From positions 1,308,538 to 1,372,537 of the forward strand of contig VZQC01009508.1 in the NCBI GenBank assembly GCA_009823505.1: DNA of 64,000 nt, read 5' to 3'. Below the pieces are notes generated by a model, which saw only the letters and a program-made list of their open reading frames with translations, was not told the origin of the DNA and did no database searches. The DNA is from Rhizomys pruinosus. Taxonomy: Eukaryota; Chordata; Mammalia; Rodentia; Spalacidae. Shown one piece after another: positions 46,080 to 58,500 of the stretch. A program made the position numbers and the translations under genes. Each line of letters starts with the position of its first letter. The stretch's first letter is position 1.

Positions 46080-47170
46080 GTTTAGGGGCATGGCTAGGTG
46101 TGGGGGACCTTTCTGAATTCAGATGCCTTGATCACATCCACACAGCAATGCAAAGATATATCAAGAAGAGAAGAGAGTGCAGAGGGGCAGGAACTGTCTC
46201 TCAACCTATGATCCATGCTGGAAAAGGAGAACTCATAAGAACCAGTCAGCTCAGATCAGCACTATGTGACCAAGCCTTGTCAGAGTTCTGCACATGGGGG
46301 TGTGGCCTTCAAGGTCACAACATAGGCCCAGGAAGAAACTAACTAGGACATGCAATGCTCAGTGAAGTCTGAAGTCAAGGCAGCATCTATGTTCACATGA
46401 ACAGTGGAAAGATACGGGACAGAAGTCCTTTTGGGGTTCCAGCAAGAGAACAAGGAGTCTCACATTCTTTTGGAGGCTGAGATCAAAGGGTAAAGGGAGA
46501 ATTAAGCAACACACCCCAAAACCTACAGCCTCTCATTACCCACTTCCCCCACTGGTCTGTGGTTTGTCACAGACACTCCATAAAGTTAATCCAACCGACT
46601 CTCGCATATAGAAAATAAATGCTTCCCAGCACCTACAAAAATTCCTGGGCAACTTGAGAGAAATGGATGTCACTCTCTCCTGCCCCTTGAGGAAAGCACA
46701 TTTCCAGCCCATTGAGAAGAATCCAGCCGCGCCTCTAAGGAGGAGGAAAAGAGGGTCAGTGCAGACCGTGCCCACCTCTCTGAGAAACTTGTGTTTTATT
46801 TCCCAATTTGTCGTTGCACAAAACCGCTCCTCACAGTTTCCTCCACCCAGTTTCTGTTTCAGAATGCAGCAGCCAGCTGTGCAGACAGTGAATGGAAATA
46901 TCCCTGGTCCCTTTTCTTTATTTCTCACCCCCTCGCAGGTCTTTCACGATGAATTGCCTATGCTTTCTGTGTGCAGAGTTTTTCGTTTGAAAAGTTGAAG
47001 GAAAGTCACCAGTCATAAACTTCTATCTCACCTAAAAGCACATGTGTTCATTCAGAAACCAGTTATTTTCATAAACATGCAGAAGCCTGTTAGGCATTTT
47101 TATCATTTTTAACAAATTTTAATTTCATCTCCTTGTTTCTTTTCTCCTTTTTACATCTTTTTGGCATGAA
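46080..47170. other. Unique sequence, no gene recognised
   Basis: Overlapping frames on both strands at 46.54-47.0 kb have no recognisable domain. No repeat family recognised. Confidence 0.4.
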
Positions 47171-47179
47171 TGTGTGCTA

Positions 47180-47493
47180 AATGTGTACATGTGTCTTCAT
47201 GTGTGTGAGCATATGTGTATACAGCTGATCATGCACATGCGCGCAGGTGTGTGTGTGTTTCACACTGATTCTCTTCCTCAGCTGCTTTCCATTTTATATA
47301 TTGATGCAAGGCTCTCACCTGAACCCAGAGCTCTCCAATTTGGCCATTCTACCCAGGTGACTTGTTCCGGGGGGGGGGGTTCCCTGGCTCCACCTTCCAC
47401 ACCTGGGCCTTCAAGCCCACCCCGCATTGACATCTATGCTGGAGATCTGAACTCTGGACTTTACACTTTATCCACTGAGCTACCTCCCTGGCC
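47180..47493 (-). mobile_element. B4-type SINE
   Basis: A TGTG-rich start, 'gaacccagagctctccaatt' and the antisense ID-like end 'ccactgagctacctccctgg'. Contains a run of ten G at about 47370. Confidence 0.75.
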
Positions 47494-47499
47494 TTCTTT

Positions 47500-48240
47500 T
47501 GGAAATTTTTAAAGAAAGAAATATGTTCAGAAAATACTTTTTCTATCTCAGACATATTTATGAATTTCTGATGACACGGGCACCACAGATTATATGTGGA
47601 GTTAGAGATGGCCCAAGAAATGATTCATGGTCTCATGACAATATAATTTATACAAGGAGAAGTGCTAATTTCCATACATCCTGATTTATTTCATTATTAA
47701 TTCTTACAGGCAGTATATTCTGTTATTACTGAACTTATTTAGATCAGTAAGTTTTCAAATTGCCTTATGATCAATTCATAAAAATACTGGAAGTAATCAG
47801 ATCTATAATAAATTGTTCCATAGAGTCAGCTATAACTACTATGTGACGGTATATTGAGATGATATTGGTTTTAATCAGCTACCCCCCAAAATGGAAAATT
47901 TATACCATTCTCTGTTTAATTTAGATTACAAAATTCACTAGGGAAATCAAGGAATCGGATAGCTGATAGGAGTTCTTAATAGCAATTGCAGTAAAACACA
48001 TTTCACTGCTTGAAATTTGTGAGCTTCAATTAATCATGGGCTCAAATAGTTTTTAAAAGTGTTTTATAATCCAAATATTACTATCTCAGTAAGACACTCC
48101 AGTGTGTTTATTAATCCATATCTGCTTGCATACCCTCCTTGACCTTCAATCACATGCCTTAGAGCTCAGCGGGCTTCAAGCAAGAAGCCAAAACTCCTGC
48201 TCTAATTGTATGATTTTCAGTTACTCTGCACTGTTTCTTC
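47500..48240. promoter_or_regulatory. AT-rich unique block, weak conserved-element candidate (47700-48170)
   Basis: Repeat-free with homeodomain-like cores (TCAATTAATCATG, GTTTAATTTAG, TTATTAATCC). No coding signal. Regulatory role is inference. Confidence 0.25.
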
Positions 48241-48321
48241 CAGAAGAAGCTTAAAAAAAAATTCTTCATCAGGTCAGACTGGCTCCTTACTGACAATAGG
48301 AAAACATGCATCTCTTTCCTG

Positions 48322-48331
48322 GGAGTGTGTT

Positions 48332-48380
<49 letters not shown>

Positions 48381-48826
48381 GTGCATGAGGGTACACATGC
48401 ATGCAGGTATGTGTGTATGCAGGTCCATGCATGTGTATGTGTGTGTTCACGTGAGGTATGTGTATATGCATGTGCAGGAATGTATGCAGGTACAGATGGT
48501 GGTGTGCACATGTGTGTGGTGTGCATGTGTATGTGCAGGTACACACGTGTATGCAGGTGCTTGGGGTATATGTGTGTGCAGACCAAAGAACGACAAAGAT
48601 ATCCTTCCTCTAGTGCCATCCAACTTTTGGGGTGTGGGGAAGTTTCTCTCACTGGCCTGAAACTCACCCCCAGGCTAGCCAGAAGCTCTGGGGAGCCCCC
48701 CTTGTCCCCACCTCCCCGCACTGGAATTAGAAGGCGCGCCACCACTCCTGGCTTTCTTGTGTGAGGTTTAGGAGTCAGATCCTCACACTTACCCCAGATG
48801 CCAACTGATCATGTCTCCAGCCCCAC
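48322..48826 (-). mobile_element. (GT)n microsatellite followed by B4-type SINE
   Basis: A GT run of about 28 units (48322-48378) and a TGTATGCAGG-type tract run to about 48570. The antisense B4 end is 'tgatcatgtctccagcccc' at 48826. The large open frames on both strands are low-complexity. Confidence 0.8.
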
Positions 48827-48829
48827 ATT

Positions 48830-50110
48830 CTGAGAATTTGAGAGCTTTTCTAACTTTCCATTTAAAAACAAAAATACCTTCCCAGTCCTTATTCCTGTCT
48901 GTCTGTCTGTTTTCTGACATAAGACAGTCTCATTCTTGAACTCTTTAAGTTCTATGAGAGTCTGTCCTCAAACCATGAAATGCTGGGATGCTGAGTCCTC
49001 TCGAGAGTCATTCTACCAATGCCTTGCCCTTCCCCGGGTTTCTCTAGAGCTTTTGCTCTGTAAGGACAGGCATCGTCTCCTCCAGCACAGCTGCCCCAGC
49101 ATTTGGAATTGTGCAAAAACTTAGGCAAGTGAAGATCTCATCTGAAATCTTCGGTTGTCATTTTAGACCATTCTGCCATGCCCACCTTTTATAGAAAGGG
49201 AGAAAAACTCTTCTACGTCTTGATCAGTACAATAGGATATGGCCCATGGTTACAAGAAAATAGGAAAGATGGCAGGAATGTCAAATTCATCCTGTCACTT
49301 GAGGCTCTATGCCTCCAACCTCATCTCCTCCCCGTCCTGGCACGGAACCTTGACTCAGTGACTAACTCGTTTAATTAACTAGTTCCCACACACACCTGGC
49401 ACTTGCCTGTGCTCACTTCTCTGCTTATATTGCTTTCATAGCTTAGAATGACTTCTCCCTAAATGAGACCTATCAACATACCCACTCGCCCTCAACAGAC
49501 TGTGGCCCCACGGAAAACAGTGCAGACTTTAGCACCAATGACATGGGAAATGAGGCATTTTCTGAGCAGCTCTTTCATTGGGATTAAAATGGAGATAACC
49601 TAGATACCAAATGACCCCACCACATGTGTAGAAAAGCACCACTTGGTAAGCATGGATGACCTTGGTCCCTGGAAAGTTATAAACACCAGCGCAGAATTTG
49701 TTTACCTGCCTGATGCTGTGGATGGTCAGTGCTGTTACATCCCAGACCCAGATACATGGGGAGAGGGAGGGAACAAATGCATGCAGAAGAAAAAGAGAGG
49801 GAAGATAAAGAGAGGGTGCAGAGGTAGATAATAGGACTGGGGCTCCTCCCTCTACTTTGTAGGGGATTTTGTAAGCAGATACTTCCTTTGGAACTCAGAG
49901 TCAATCAAGAAGTGCAGTGTGGCCACAGTTTCCACAAATACATGAGTAGAGAGCTTCAACACAGGGCAAGTGTTGACCTTGAAGGCAGAAGAGGAATGCT
50001 TCTGGGGAGAAGCTAGAGAGTAGGACAGGAGATTTGTCTTTCTAGCTGTGGAAGGTGGTAATGGTCCCATCTTCAAATATTATTCTAGGAAACAAAATAA
50101 TTGGTTCCTT
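48830..50110. other. Unique sequence, no gene recognised
   Basis: A CTGT tetramer run lies at 48895-48910. No repeat family or coding signal otherwise. Confidence 0.4.
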
Positions 50111-50111
50111 T

Positions 50112-50494
50112 TATGGTTCAATATGAAATATGCCCCACAGGCATATTAAACCCATGAGGATATCCATATTTCATAACTACTTGGTCCCAGGCCATGGTTC
50201 TGTTGAGGAGAGGCTGTGGGACCTGCGAAACAGGTGCACAAGTAGCAGTTAGGTCACTCAGGTCAGGATTGGGCATGATATCTACTTCAGGCTCTGGCCT
50301 GAGATCTCTGCTTCCTGATCCACCAAGATGTGAACAAGCCACGCAGCAAGCTCCCACTGCCACAAGCAAAGTCATTCTAGGCATTCTACGTGGCAGATGT
50401 GCCCTGAAACTGCAAATCCAGACAAACCCTTTCTTCCATGAGCTGTTTCTGCCAGATATTCTGTCACAGCACCCAGAAAAGTAAAACAATTCTA
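50112..50494 (+). mobile_element. MaLR-type LTR
   Basis: Starts 'tatggttcaatatgaaatat', continues 'ttggtcccaggccatggttc', 'gcttcctgatccaccaagat' and 'gttctgtcacagc'-type end. The left border of the 5.4-kb duplicated unit (50169) falls inside it. Confidence 0.8.
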
Positions 50495-51099
50495 CCCTAT
50501 AATTATCCTGAATGACACAAAGACATCTGCCCCAACCTGAAATCTAAAACTTGTACTCTAAACCAAAGACTGCACAGCCGAACATCCTAGCACCATGTAG
50601 TTTCTGCTAATCTGAGATTAAGCATCGCCCACCTCTAGCATTCTTTTTCAACATGAAAAGATAAAGCACTGTATCACAGACACTTTTTTCTGGCACATGC
50701 ACCAGAAGAGTCTGGACATACCGAGAGACAATGAGGAAAGGCTTTGAGGTCAGGGGACAAAGGGTGCAGGACACCAAAGGTGGAGAGAAGCAGTGAGGAG
50801 TTCCACCCTGCATGCTCAGCCACACTCCTAACTGCTCTGGTAGCTTTAGGAAGTGACACAACTTACAACTGAACTGGCTTCTCTCAGCCCAGCTAGGTCC
50901 CTCATGACCCTCTGGTTGGATGTCCCCCAGACATCTCTATCTCAGCAAGTCCAGAACGGATCTCTCCATGTCCCTTCCCACCACATCCTACCCAACAGAA
51001 GCCTAGACAAATCCTTTCTTACATCCTTAGCTTAAATACCACAACTGTGCAAAGCTCTTTATTTGGACATAACATTTCTTTCCTTGAAATACCATAACT

Positions 51100-51825
51100 T
51101 TTCATTGATTTCTCCATTAGTCAGATTTTTGTCACTGAGATAAACACCTGAAACAAAGCTGGGTGTACGTGGCACCTATCAGTAATCCCAGCCACTCAAG
51201 GGACTGAGGCAAGAGGAATACCTTGAGTTTGAGACAAGACTAGCCTATATAATAAGTTCTAGACAAGCCCTAGATGCAGGGTGAGACCTTCTCTCCAAAG
51301 AAAATATGATAGAAAAATCAGAGAAATGAAAATAAGTCTTAAGGCAGGTTAGGCTGCATAAGGCTATCACCCCTGCACTAGTCAGGCTGGAGTGAGGGGT
51401 ATGAGCTTGAGATCAGCCTGAGCCACAGAGTGAGACTGTCTACAAAAGCTGAAACAGAAAGAGGAGGGAGTTAACTTTGGTCCATGATATCAAAGGTTTC
51501 AAGTCATGGTTGCTTGACCCAGTGTTTTTGATAGGGCAAGACCAAGCAACAGGTGTGTGGTAGAGCAAAACAACTCACCTCATGATGACCAAAGGGACAG
51601 AGAAAGACAGAAAAAGAAACGAGAGCTCAGGAGGACACATTCCCTTTAATGGCTTGCTTCTAATGACCTGCTTCCTCTCAGACCCCACCTCTCAATAGCT
51701 CATTGAACCAGTAACCCCTGAGTGGACCAATCCATTGATTAGGTCCAATCTCCTCCCCCCACACACATCACCTTCTGAACACATGGTCTATTGAGGGACA
51801 TTTAACATCCAAACTACATCAGTCT
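51100..51825 (-). mobile_element. MST/MLT1-type MaLR LTR split by two 7SL-type SINEs
   Basis: LTR pieces lie at about 51115-51157 and 51460-51825 ('ccaatccattgattaggtcc', 'gagggacatttaacatccaa'). Between them are two old plus-strand B1-like units (about 51158-51305 and 51345-51460). Confidence 0.7.
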
Positions 51826-52254
51826 GCCATATTCCTCACTGCAGCATGATAACATTCTCTGTTATTGGAATGCAAGATCACCTAGTCATGAATTCTCTGA
51901 TGAAGTTAAGGCAGCATTTTCTGAAGGGAAATATCAGTGTATACGTCAATCTGGAGGGAGAGAAGATAGATCACAGACAAGGAGAATGGCTACTTTATAG
52001 TCGAAATTAAGATTTACAACAAATGCCTTTGACCCATTTTTTTCTTTGACCCATTTTTTAAATGTGATGATGTCTATGTAAAAGTCCACTGAATTTTGCT
52101 GCATTCAAAGAATGATCAAATTACTAACCTAAAAGGCATAATCCAGATGTTTTACAAAACTTCTTAAGTCATAAGACATTTGTGTAGAAATATGCAATTT
52201 CACAAACTTGGTCAAGAGCTGTTTTAAATATAAACATATACACACCTATGTCAA

Positions 52255-52908
52255 AACTTTGATGCCAGCTTAAACCTCTACCTCTCACCCTGTACAAAAA
52301 CCAACTCCAAATGGATCAAAGACCTCAACATGAAACTCTGAAGGTGATAGAAGAAAACGTTGGCAGCAACCTACAAGACATAGACATAGGAAAAGACTTT
52401 CTAAATCAGACAGCACCTGTGCAGAAAATAAGGGCAACAATTGACAAGTGGGACCTCATTAAACTCAAAAGCTGTACAGTGAAAGAAACAATCAGAGAAG
52501 TGAAGAGAAAACCCACAGAGTGGGAGGAAACCTTCACTGCTGATACATCTGACAGAGCATTAACTTCTAGAATATATAAACTACTCAAAAAACAAAGAAC
52601 TAAGAAAACAAATGACTCACTCAAAAGATGGAGTAAAGAGCTGAACGGAGACTTCACAAGTGAGAAAATAGGGATGGCTGAGAAACATCTTAAAAAGTGT
52701 TCAACATCGCTAATAATTAAGGAAATGCAAATTAAAACCACTTTAAGATATCATCTCATGCCAGGCGTGGCGGCGCACGCCTTTAATCCTAGCACTTGGA
52801 AGGCAGAGGCAGGCGGATCTTTGTGAGTTCAAGGCCAGCCTGGTCTACAAAGTGAGTTCCAGGACAGCTGGGGCTACAGGGAGACCCTTTCTCGAAAAGA
52901 CCAAAAAG

Positions 52909-52947
<39 letters not shown>

Positions 52948-52951
52948 TATA

Positions 52952-52992
<41 letters not shown>

Positions 52993-54540
52993 CTCACTAC
53001 AATAAGACTGGCTAGGATCAAGAAAACAAATGATGCCAAATGCTGGAGAGGTTGTGGGGAAAGGGGAACACTCATCCATTGTTGGTGGGAATGTAAACTC
53101 GTACAGCCACTATGGAAAGCAGTGTGGAGAACCCTTAAAAGACTCAAAATGAGCTTACCACTGACCCAGTCATACCACTCCTGGGTTTATACCCACAAAA
53201 CTCATCCTACCACAGAGATACATGCGCATCCATGTTTATTGCAGCCCTCTTCACAATAGCAAAAAGCTGGAACCAACCCAAGTGCCCCTCAACCAATGAG
53301 TGGATAGAGAAAATGTGGTACATCTACACAATTGAGTTCTTTGCAGCGGTAAAGAAAGATGACATCATGAAATTTGCAGATAAATGAATGGAACTAGAAA
53401 ATATTATGTTAAGTGAAGTAACACAGTCCCAGAAAAACAAACAATGGATGGTATCCCTCATCTGTGGATCTAGCACCAAGTACCTAGTTGTAAGGCAAAC
53501 TGAGCACAACGTTAATGTTATATTCCTCATGATCTGAAAGCAACTGTGCTCTTATATTGTGAATCCCTTACCAAGTTCTAGAATTAACCTGCAGTTTATT
53601 TTCAGACTTCAGAATTTTGGCACATGGGTGGAGGGTATGTATGCATATTTTAGAGTAATATAAAATCAAAATGGAAAATTGTGAATCCTGAAATATGATT
53701 TGGAAATAACATAGTTTGTTTTCAGATGACATAATTTTAGTATAGGTGAGACATACATATGTGTATATATAGGCACACACACATATGTATACATTGAAGC
53801 AATATAAGTTGGAGGGAACAAAAAAAAAGGACAAAAAAAAGACTGAAACAGTGAAGTTCTCCCCAAAACAATAACCTCCTGTCTTGAAAAAAACTCTGGA
53901 AATACTCAGAAAAAGATGTAAGACATGTATAGAAGAATGCATGGGCCCTAGAATTAACTTACCACTTATTTTCAGACATGGTAATTAACATATATGGGTG
54001 GAAGGTATGTATTCACATTTTAGAGTAATGTAAAATTAAAGGGAAAAAAGTGAATTCCTAAACATATTTTGGAGTTAACATACAGTTTATTCCTGGAGGA
54101 CATAATTCTGGTACATACATGATGGCATATAGGCATATTTTGGAGCAATACAAATGTGGAGGAACAATAACGACATAAGGACTGGGTCAAAGAATAGATT
54201 GATATGGTTAAATTCTGCCCAAAGCAATAAACCTCTTTGGAGAAAAACTTTAAAAAGACTGAGAGAAAGATGCAGGACGTGTGTGGCAGAATGCGTGAAC
54301 TGGTATGGAGTGGGGGAAAGGGAAAGGGGAATATGTCTAAATTGAACTGAAAAATGATGTATGAAATACACAAAACATCGATAAAAGGTATTATAAAAAA
54401 AGATGCAAGAACAAACTCAGGTGGGGTGGGGTGGGGTGCGTGACATGGAAAGGGAAATGGGCTTAATTGGATTGAGAAATGATGTATGATGTTTAAAGTT
54501 TAATAACAAGAAAAAATATATTTTAAAAATTTGATGCCAG
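52255..54540 (+). mobile_element. L1: ORF2 C-terminal part and full 3' UTR
   Basis: 5'-truncated L1. 52311-52756 codes for the last third of ORF2, including RATIDKWDLIKLKSCTVKE. A B1 then interrupts it, and 53000-53440 resumes with the cysteine motif region ([19 protein letters not shown]). ORF2p is the endonuclease/reverse transcriptase of LINE-1; neither catalytic domain is present here. The 3' UTR (from about 53460) contains two tandem units of about 370 bases (53577-53948 and 53950-54304) and two tail-like ends (54305-54390, 54405-54530). The coding part is dead through truncation and the B1. Confidence 0.93.
52757..52995 (+). mobile_element. B1 SINE in the L1, with A and TA tail
   Basis: B1 body at 52757-52905, then an A run to about 52942 and TA repeats to about 52990. 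L1 sequence resumes with ATCTCACTAC, repeating the ATCTCA before the insertion. Confidence 0.93.
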
Positions 54541-54671
54541 CTTAAAGTCAATTGTTCATGTTAAGACACTTGAATTTTTGTATTCATTTATTGGTATTCG
54601 ATACATGCCAAAAGTATTAACAATGTTAGGACTATTAATCTATTTTCCTTCCAACTATATTAATAAGTACT

Positions 54672-54768
54672 TTTATTTTGCCCCATTTCATAGATAAGAA
54701 AACTGAGGCATGGGAGGTTTATATAACTCCCTCCAGATCACATGATTAGTGACTCCTAAAGTTAGGGT
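54672..54768 (-). mobile_element. MIR SINE
   Basis: 'cccatttcatagataagaaaactgaggc' (antisense MIR core) and 'agatcacatgattagtgact' in order. Confidence 0.75.
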
Positions 54769-54774
54769 TTGCAT

Positions 54775-54960
54775 TAGGGCTTTTCTATTGCTACAATAAA
54801 ACACCATAATCAAGGCCACTTAAAGAAGGAAACATTTATTGGTTCTGAGGCTTCCTAAGCGAGAAGAGTCCCTCATGGCCAGGAAGCATGGCAGTAGGTA
54901 GCCAGAGCAAAGAGCTGAGATTCACAACTGAAAACATGTACAGGAGGCAGAGTGAGAAAA
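54775..54960 (-). mobile_element. ERVL/MaLR LTR, antisense fragment
   Basis: 'agggcttttctattgctaca' and 'acaccataatcaaggccact' are the antisense 3' end of a rodent ERVL-type LTR. The rest is decayed. Confidence 0.55.
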
Positions 54961-54965
54961 ATTGA

Positions 54966-55329
54966 TGGGGTGGTTTGAATGAGAGTGTCCCCCACAGACT
55001 TTAAGTATTCAGACATTTTGTCCCCAGTTGGTGGCTCTGTTTTGGGAAGTCTTAGAAGGTGTGGCCATGCTAGAGGAAGTACGACACTGGGGGCAGGCTT
55101 AGAGAGCTTAACAAGCCTTGCTAGTCTCCAGAGGCTCTCTCTTGATCTCCTGTGCTCATTTCGAGATGTGAACCTCGGCTTTCTGCTCTAGCTCCAGCCA
55201 CCATGCCTCCCACCACAATGGACTCTAATTCCCTGGAACCGTCAATCATAAGCTCAGATAAACTCTTCCTTTTATAAGTTTCCTTGGTCATGGTGGCTTT
55301 ATCACAACAACAGAAAAGTGACCAATACA
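54966..55329 (+). mobile_element. ERVL/MaLR-type 5' LTR
   Basis: Same family as 27032-27388 (TGGGGTGGTTTGAATG start, ACA end). It is followed by a primer binding site and internal sequence, so this is the 5' LTR of an element. Confidence 0.85.
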
Positions 55330-55559
55330 GTTAGTTGGTACCAGAGAGTGGGCTGTTGGCTGTGAAGAACCTGACCATGTGGATGTTTGGAGAAATGTGG
55401 AAGACTCTGGAACTTTGGGCTAGAAAAGCTGTTGACCACTGTAAGCAGAGCTTAACAGGCCATACTGGTAGAGGCCTAGAAGAAAGCATTGCTGCAAAAA
55501 ATGTAGTTCCAGAGGAAAATAAAGACATAAGCAGCAACTGGGATATTTTGGCAAAGTGT
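55330..55559 (+). mobile_element. Primer binding site and start of MaLR internal region (copy A)
   Basis: TGGTACCAGAGAGTGGG at 55336-55352 matches the tRNA-Leu-type primer site of ERVL/MaLR elements, six bases after the LTR. Internal sequence continues to 55559 and then jumps to LTR sequence at the artefactual junction. Confidence 0.85.
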
Positions 55560-58500
55560 TTCATAACTACTTGGTCCCAGGCCATGGTTCTGTTGAGGAG
55601 AGGCTGTGGGACCTGCGAAACAGGTGCACAAGTAGCAGTTAGGTCACTCAGGTCAGGATTGGGCATGATATCTACTTCAGGCTCTGGCCTGAGATCTCTG
55701 CTTCCTGATCCACCAAGATTGACACAACAGCCACGCAGCAAGCTCCTACTGCCACAAGCAAAGTTCTCTAGTCATTCCTCGGGCAGATTGTGCCCTGAAA
55801 CTGCAAAATTCCAGAACAACCCCTTTCTTCCATGAGTTGTTTCTGCCAAGACTATTCTGGTCAACAGGCACCCAGCAAACAGTAAAACAAATTTCTACCC
55901 TAATTAAATTATCATGAATGACACAAAAGGTACATCTGCCCAAACCTGAAATCTAAAACTTGTACTCTAACCAAAGACTGCACAGCCGAACATCCTAGCA
56001 CCATGTAGTTTCTGCTAATCTGAGATTAAGCATCGCCCACCTCTAGCATTCTTTTTCAACATGAAAAGATAAAGCACTGTATCACAGACACTTTTTTCTG
56101 GCACATGCACCAGAAGAGTCTGGACATACCGAGAGACAATGAGGAAAGGCTTTGAGGTCAGGGGACAAAGGGTGCAGGACACCAAAGGTGGAGAGAAGCA
56201 GTGAGGAGTTCCACCCTGCATGCTCTAAGCCACACTCCTAACTGCTCTGGTAGCATTTAGGCAAGTTGACACTAACTTACAACAAAATGAACTGGCTTCT
56301 CTCAGCCCAGCTAGGTCCCTCATGGACCTATGGTTGGAGTGTCCCCCAGGACATCTCTATTTCAGCAACGTCCAGAACGGATCTCTCCATGTCCCTTCCC
56401 ACCAATCCTACCCACACAGAAGCCTAGGAAAATCCTTTCTTACATCCTTAGCTTAACATTACCACAATGTGCAAAAGCTCTTTATTTGGACATAACATTT
56501 CTTTCCTTGAAAATAACCAAACTTTTCATTATTTCTCATAGGGTCAGATTTTTTGTCACTGAGATAAACACCTGAAACAACAGCGGGTGTACGTGCAACC
56601 TATCGTATATCCCAGCCACTCAAGGGACTGAGGAAGAGGAGTCATTACCTTGAGTTCTGAGACAAAGGACTAGCCTTACTACATACAGTTTCTAGGACAA
56701 GCCCTAGATTGCAGGGTGAGTGACCTTCTCTCCAAAAAAATATGATAGATAAATCAAGAGAGAGAATGGAAACATCTAAGTCTTAAGGCAGGTATGGTGC
56801 ATAAGGGGCTATCCACCCCTGCACTAGTCCGGCTGGAGTGAGGGTATGAGCTTGAGCATCAGACTGGCCACAGAGTGAGACTGTCTACAAAAGCTGAAAC
56901 AGAAAGAGGAGGGAGTTAACTTTGGTCCATGATATCAAAGGTTTCAAGTCATGGTTGCTTGACCCAGTGTTTTTGATAGGGCAAGACCAAGCAACAGGTG
57001 TGTGGTAGAGGCAAAACAAACAATTCACCTCATGAGACCAAAAGGGGGACAAGAGAAAGGACAGAAAAAGGAAACATCGAGACTCAGGGAGGACACATTC
57101 CCTTTAATGGCTGCTTCTAATGACCTGGCTTTCCTCTCAGGACCCCAACTCTCAAAAGCTCATTGGAAACCGTAACCCTAAGTGGCCAATCCATTGATTA
57201 GGTCCCACAATCTCTCTCCCCCACACACACTACCCTTCTGAACAACATGGTCTATTGGAGGGACATTTTAACATCCAAACTACATCAGTCTGCCATATTC
57301 CTCACTGCAGCATGATAACATTCTCTGTTATTGGAATGCAAGATCACCTAGTCATGAATTCTCTGATTGAAGTTAAGAGCAGCATTTTCTGAAGGGGAAA
57401 TATCAGTTGGATAGTCAATCTGGAGGGAGAAGAAGATAGATCACAGGGACCAAGGAGAATGGCTACTTTATAGTCGAATTAAGATTTACAACAGAAGTCC
57501 TCTTGACCCATTTTTTCTTTGACCATTTTTTAAACTGTGATGATGTCTCATGTAAAATCCACTGAATTTTGCTGCCATTTCAAAGGGAATGATCAAATTA
57601 CTAACCTAAAAAGGCATTCAATCCAGATGTTTTACAAAATGTCTTTAAGTTCATAAGGCATTTGTGTAGAAAATATGCAATTTCACAAACTTGGTCAAGA
57701 GCTGTTTTAAAATAAACATCATACCACCACCACCTATTGTCAAACACTTTGATGCCAGCTTAAACCTCTACCTCTCCCCATGTTACAAAAAACCAACTAC
57801 CAAATGGACTTCAACGACTTCAACATGAAACCTTGAAGGTGATAGAAGAACAACTTTGCAGCAACATACCAAGGTACATAGCATAGGAAAAGACTTTCTA
57901 AAATCAGACACCACCTGTTGAGAAATAAAGGGCAATAAAATTGACAAGTGGGAGACCTCATTAATCAAAAGCGTACGTGAAGAAAACAATCAGAGTAAGT
58001 AGAAGAAAACCCACAAGAAGTGGGAGGGAAACTTCACTTGCTGATACATCTGAAGAGCATTAAACTTTCAGAATTACTATAAACTACTCCAAAAAACAAA
58101 GAACTAGAAACAAAGACTCACTCAAAAAGATGGACGTAAAGAGCTGACTGGAGATTCACAACAAGTCCGCACGGAAAATAAAAATAGGGGATGGGCTGAG
58201 GAACAACATTCTTAAAATAGGTTCAAACATCGCTATATATTAAGAAACTGCAATCTTACACAAACCATACTTTAAAATACTAGATAATTCTCTGCATTTC
58301 GCCAGGACGTCTGGCATGGGCTACGCTTTATCCTAGCTATTGGAGGCAGAGGCGGCGGACTGCTTTGTGAGTCCGACAGGCCAGCCTGGTTCTACAAAGT
58401 GAGTTCCAGGGAGCTGGGGCTAAGGGAGGAACCCTTTCTCGAAAAGCCAAAAAAATAGAAAAAAAAAAAAAAAAAAAAAAAAACAACTATCTATACTTAC

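Larger units (their letters stand above)
50169..55559 (+). repeat. Large direct repeat, copy A (5.39 kb)
   Basis: The whole segment recurs in the same order at 55560-61947. It holds an LTR end, unique sequence, a MaLR with nested SINEs, an L1, a MIR and an LTR with the start of its internal region. Joining 55559 directly to 61948 restores continuous MaLR internal sequence, so copy A is probably the real one. Confidence 0.93.

Noticed and set aside
46536..46998. Overlapping 130- and 114-codon frames on opposite strands
   Set aside because: Both strands open in GC-balanced unique sequence; no family resemblance.
48287..48764. 152-codon frames on both strands, His/Thr- or Val/Cys-rich
   Set aside because: Translation of a GT/CA microsatellite and TGCATG-type tract; low complexity.
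55335..55835. 166-codon frame
   Set aside because: Crosses the artefactual junction at 55559/55560, fusing MaLR internal sequence to an unrelated LTR.
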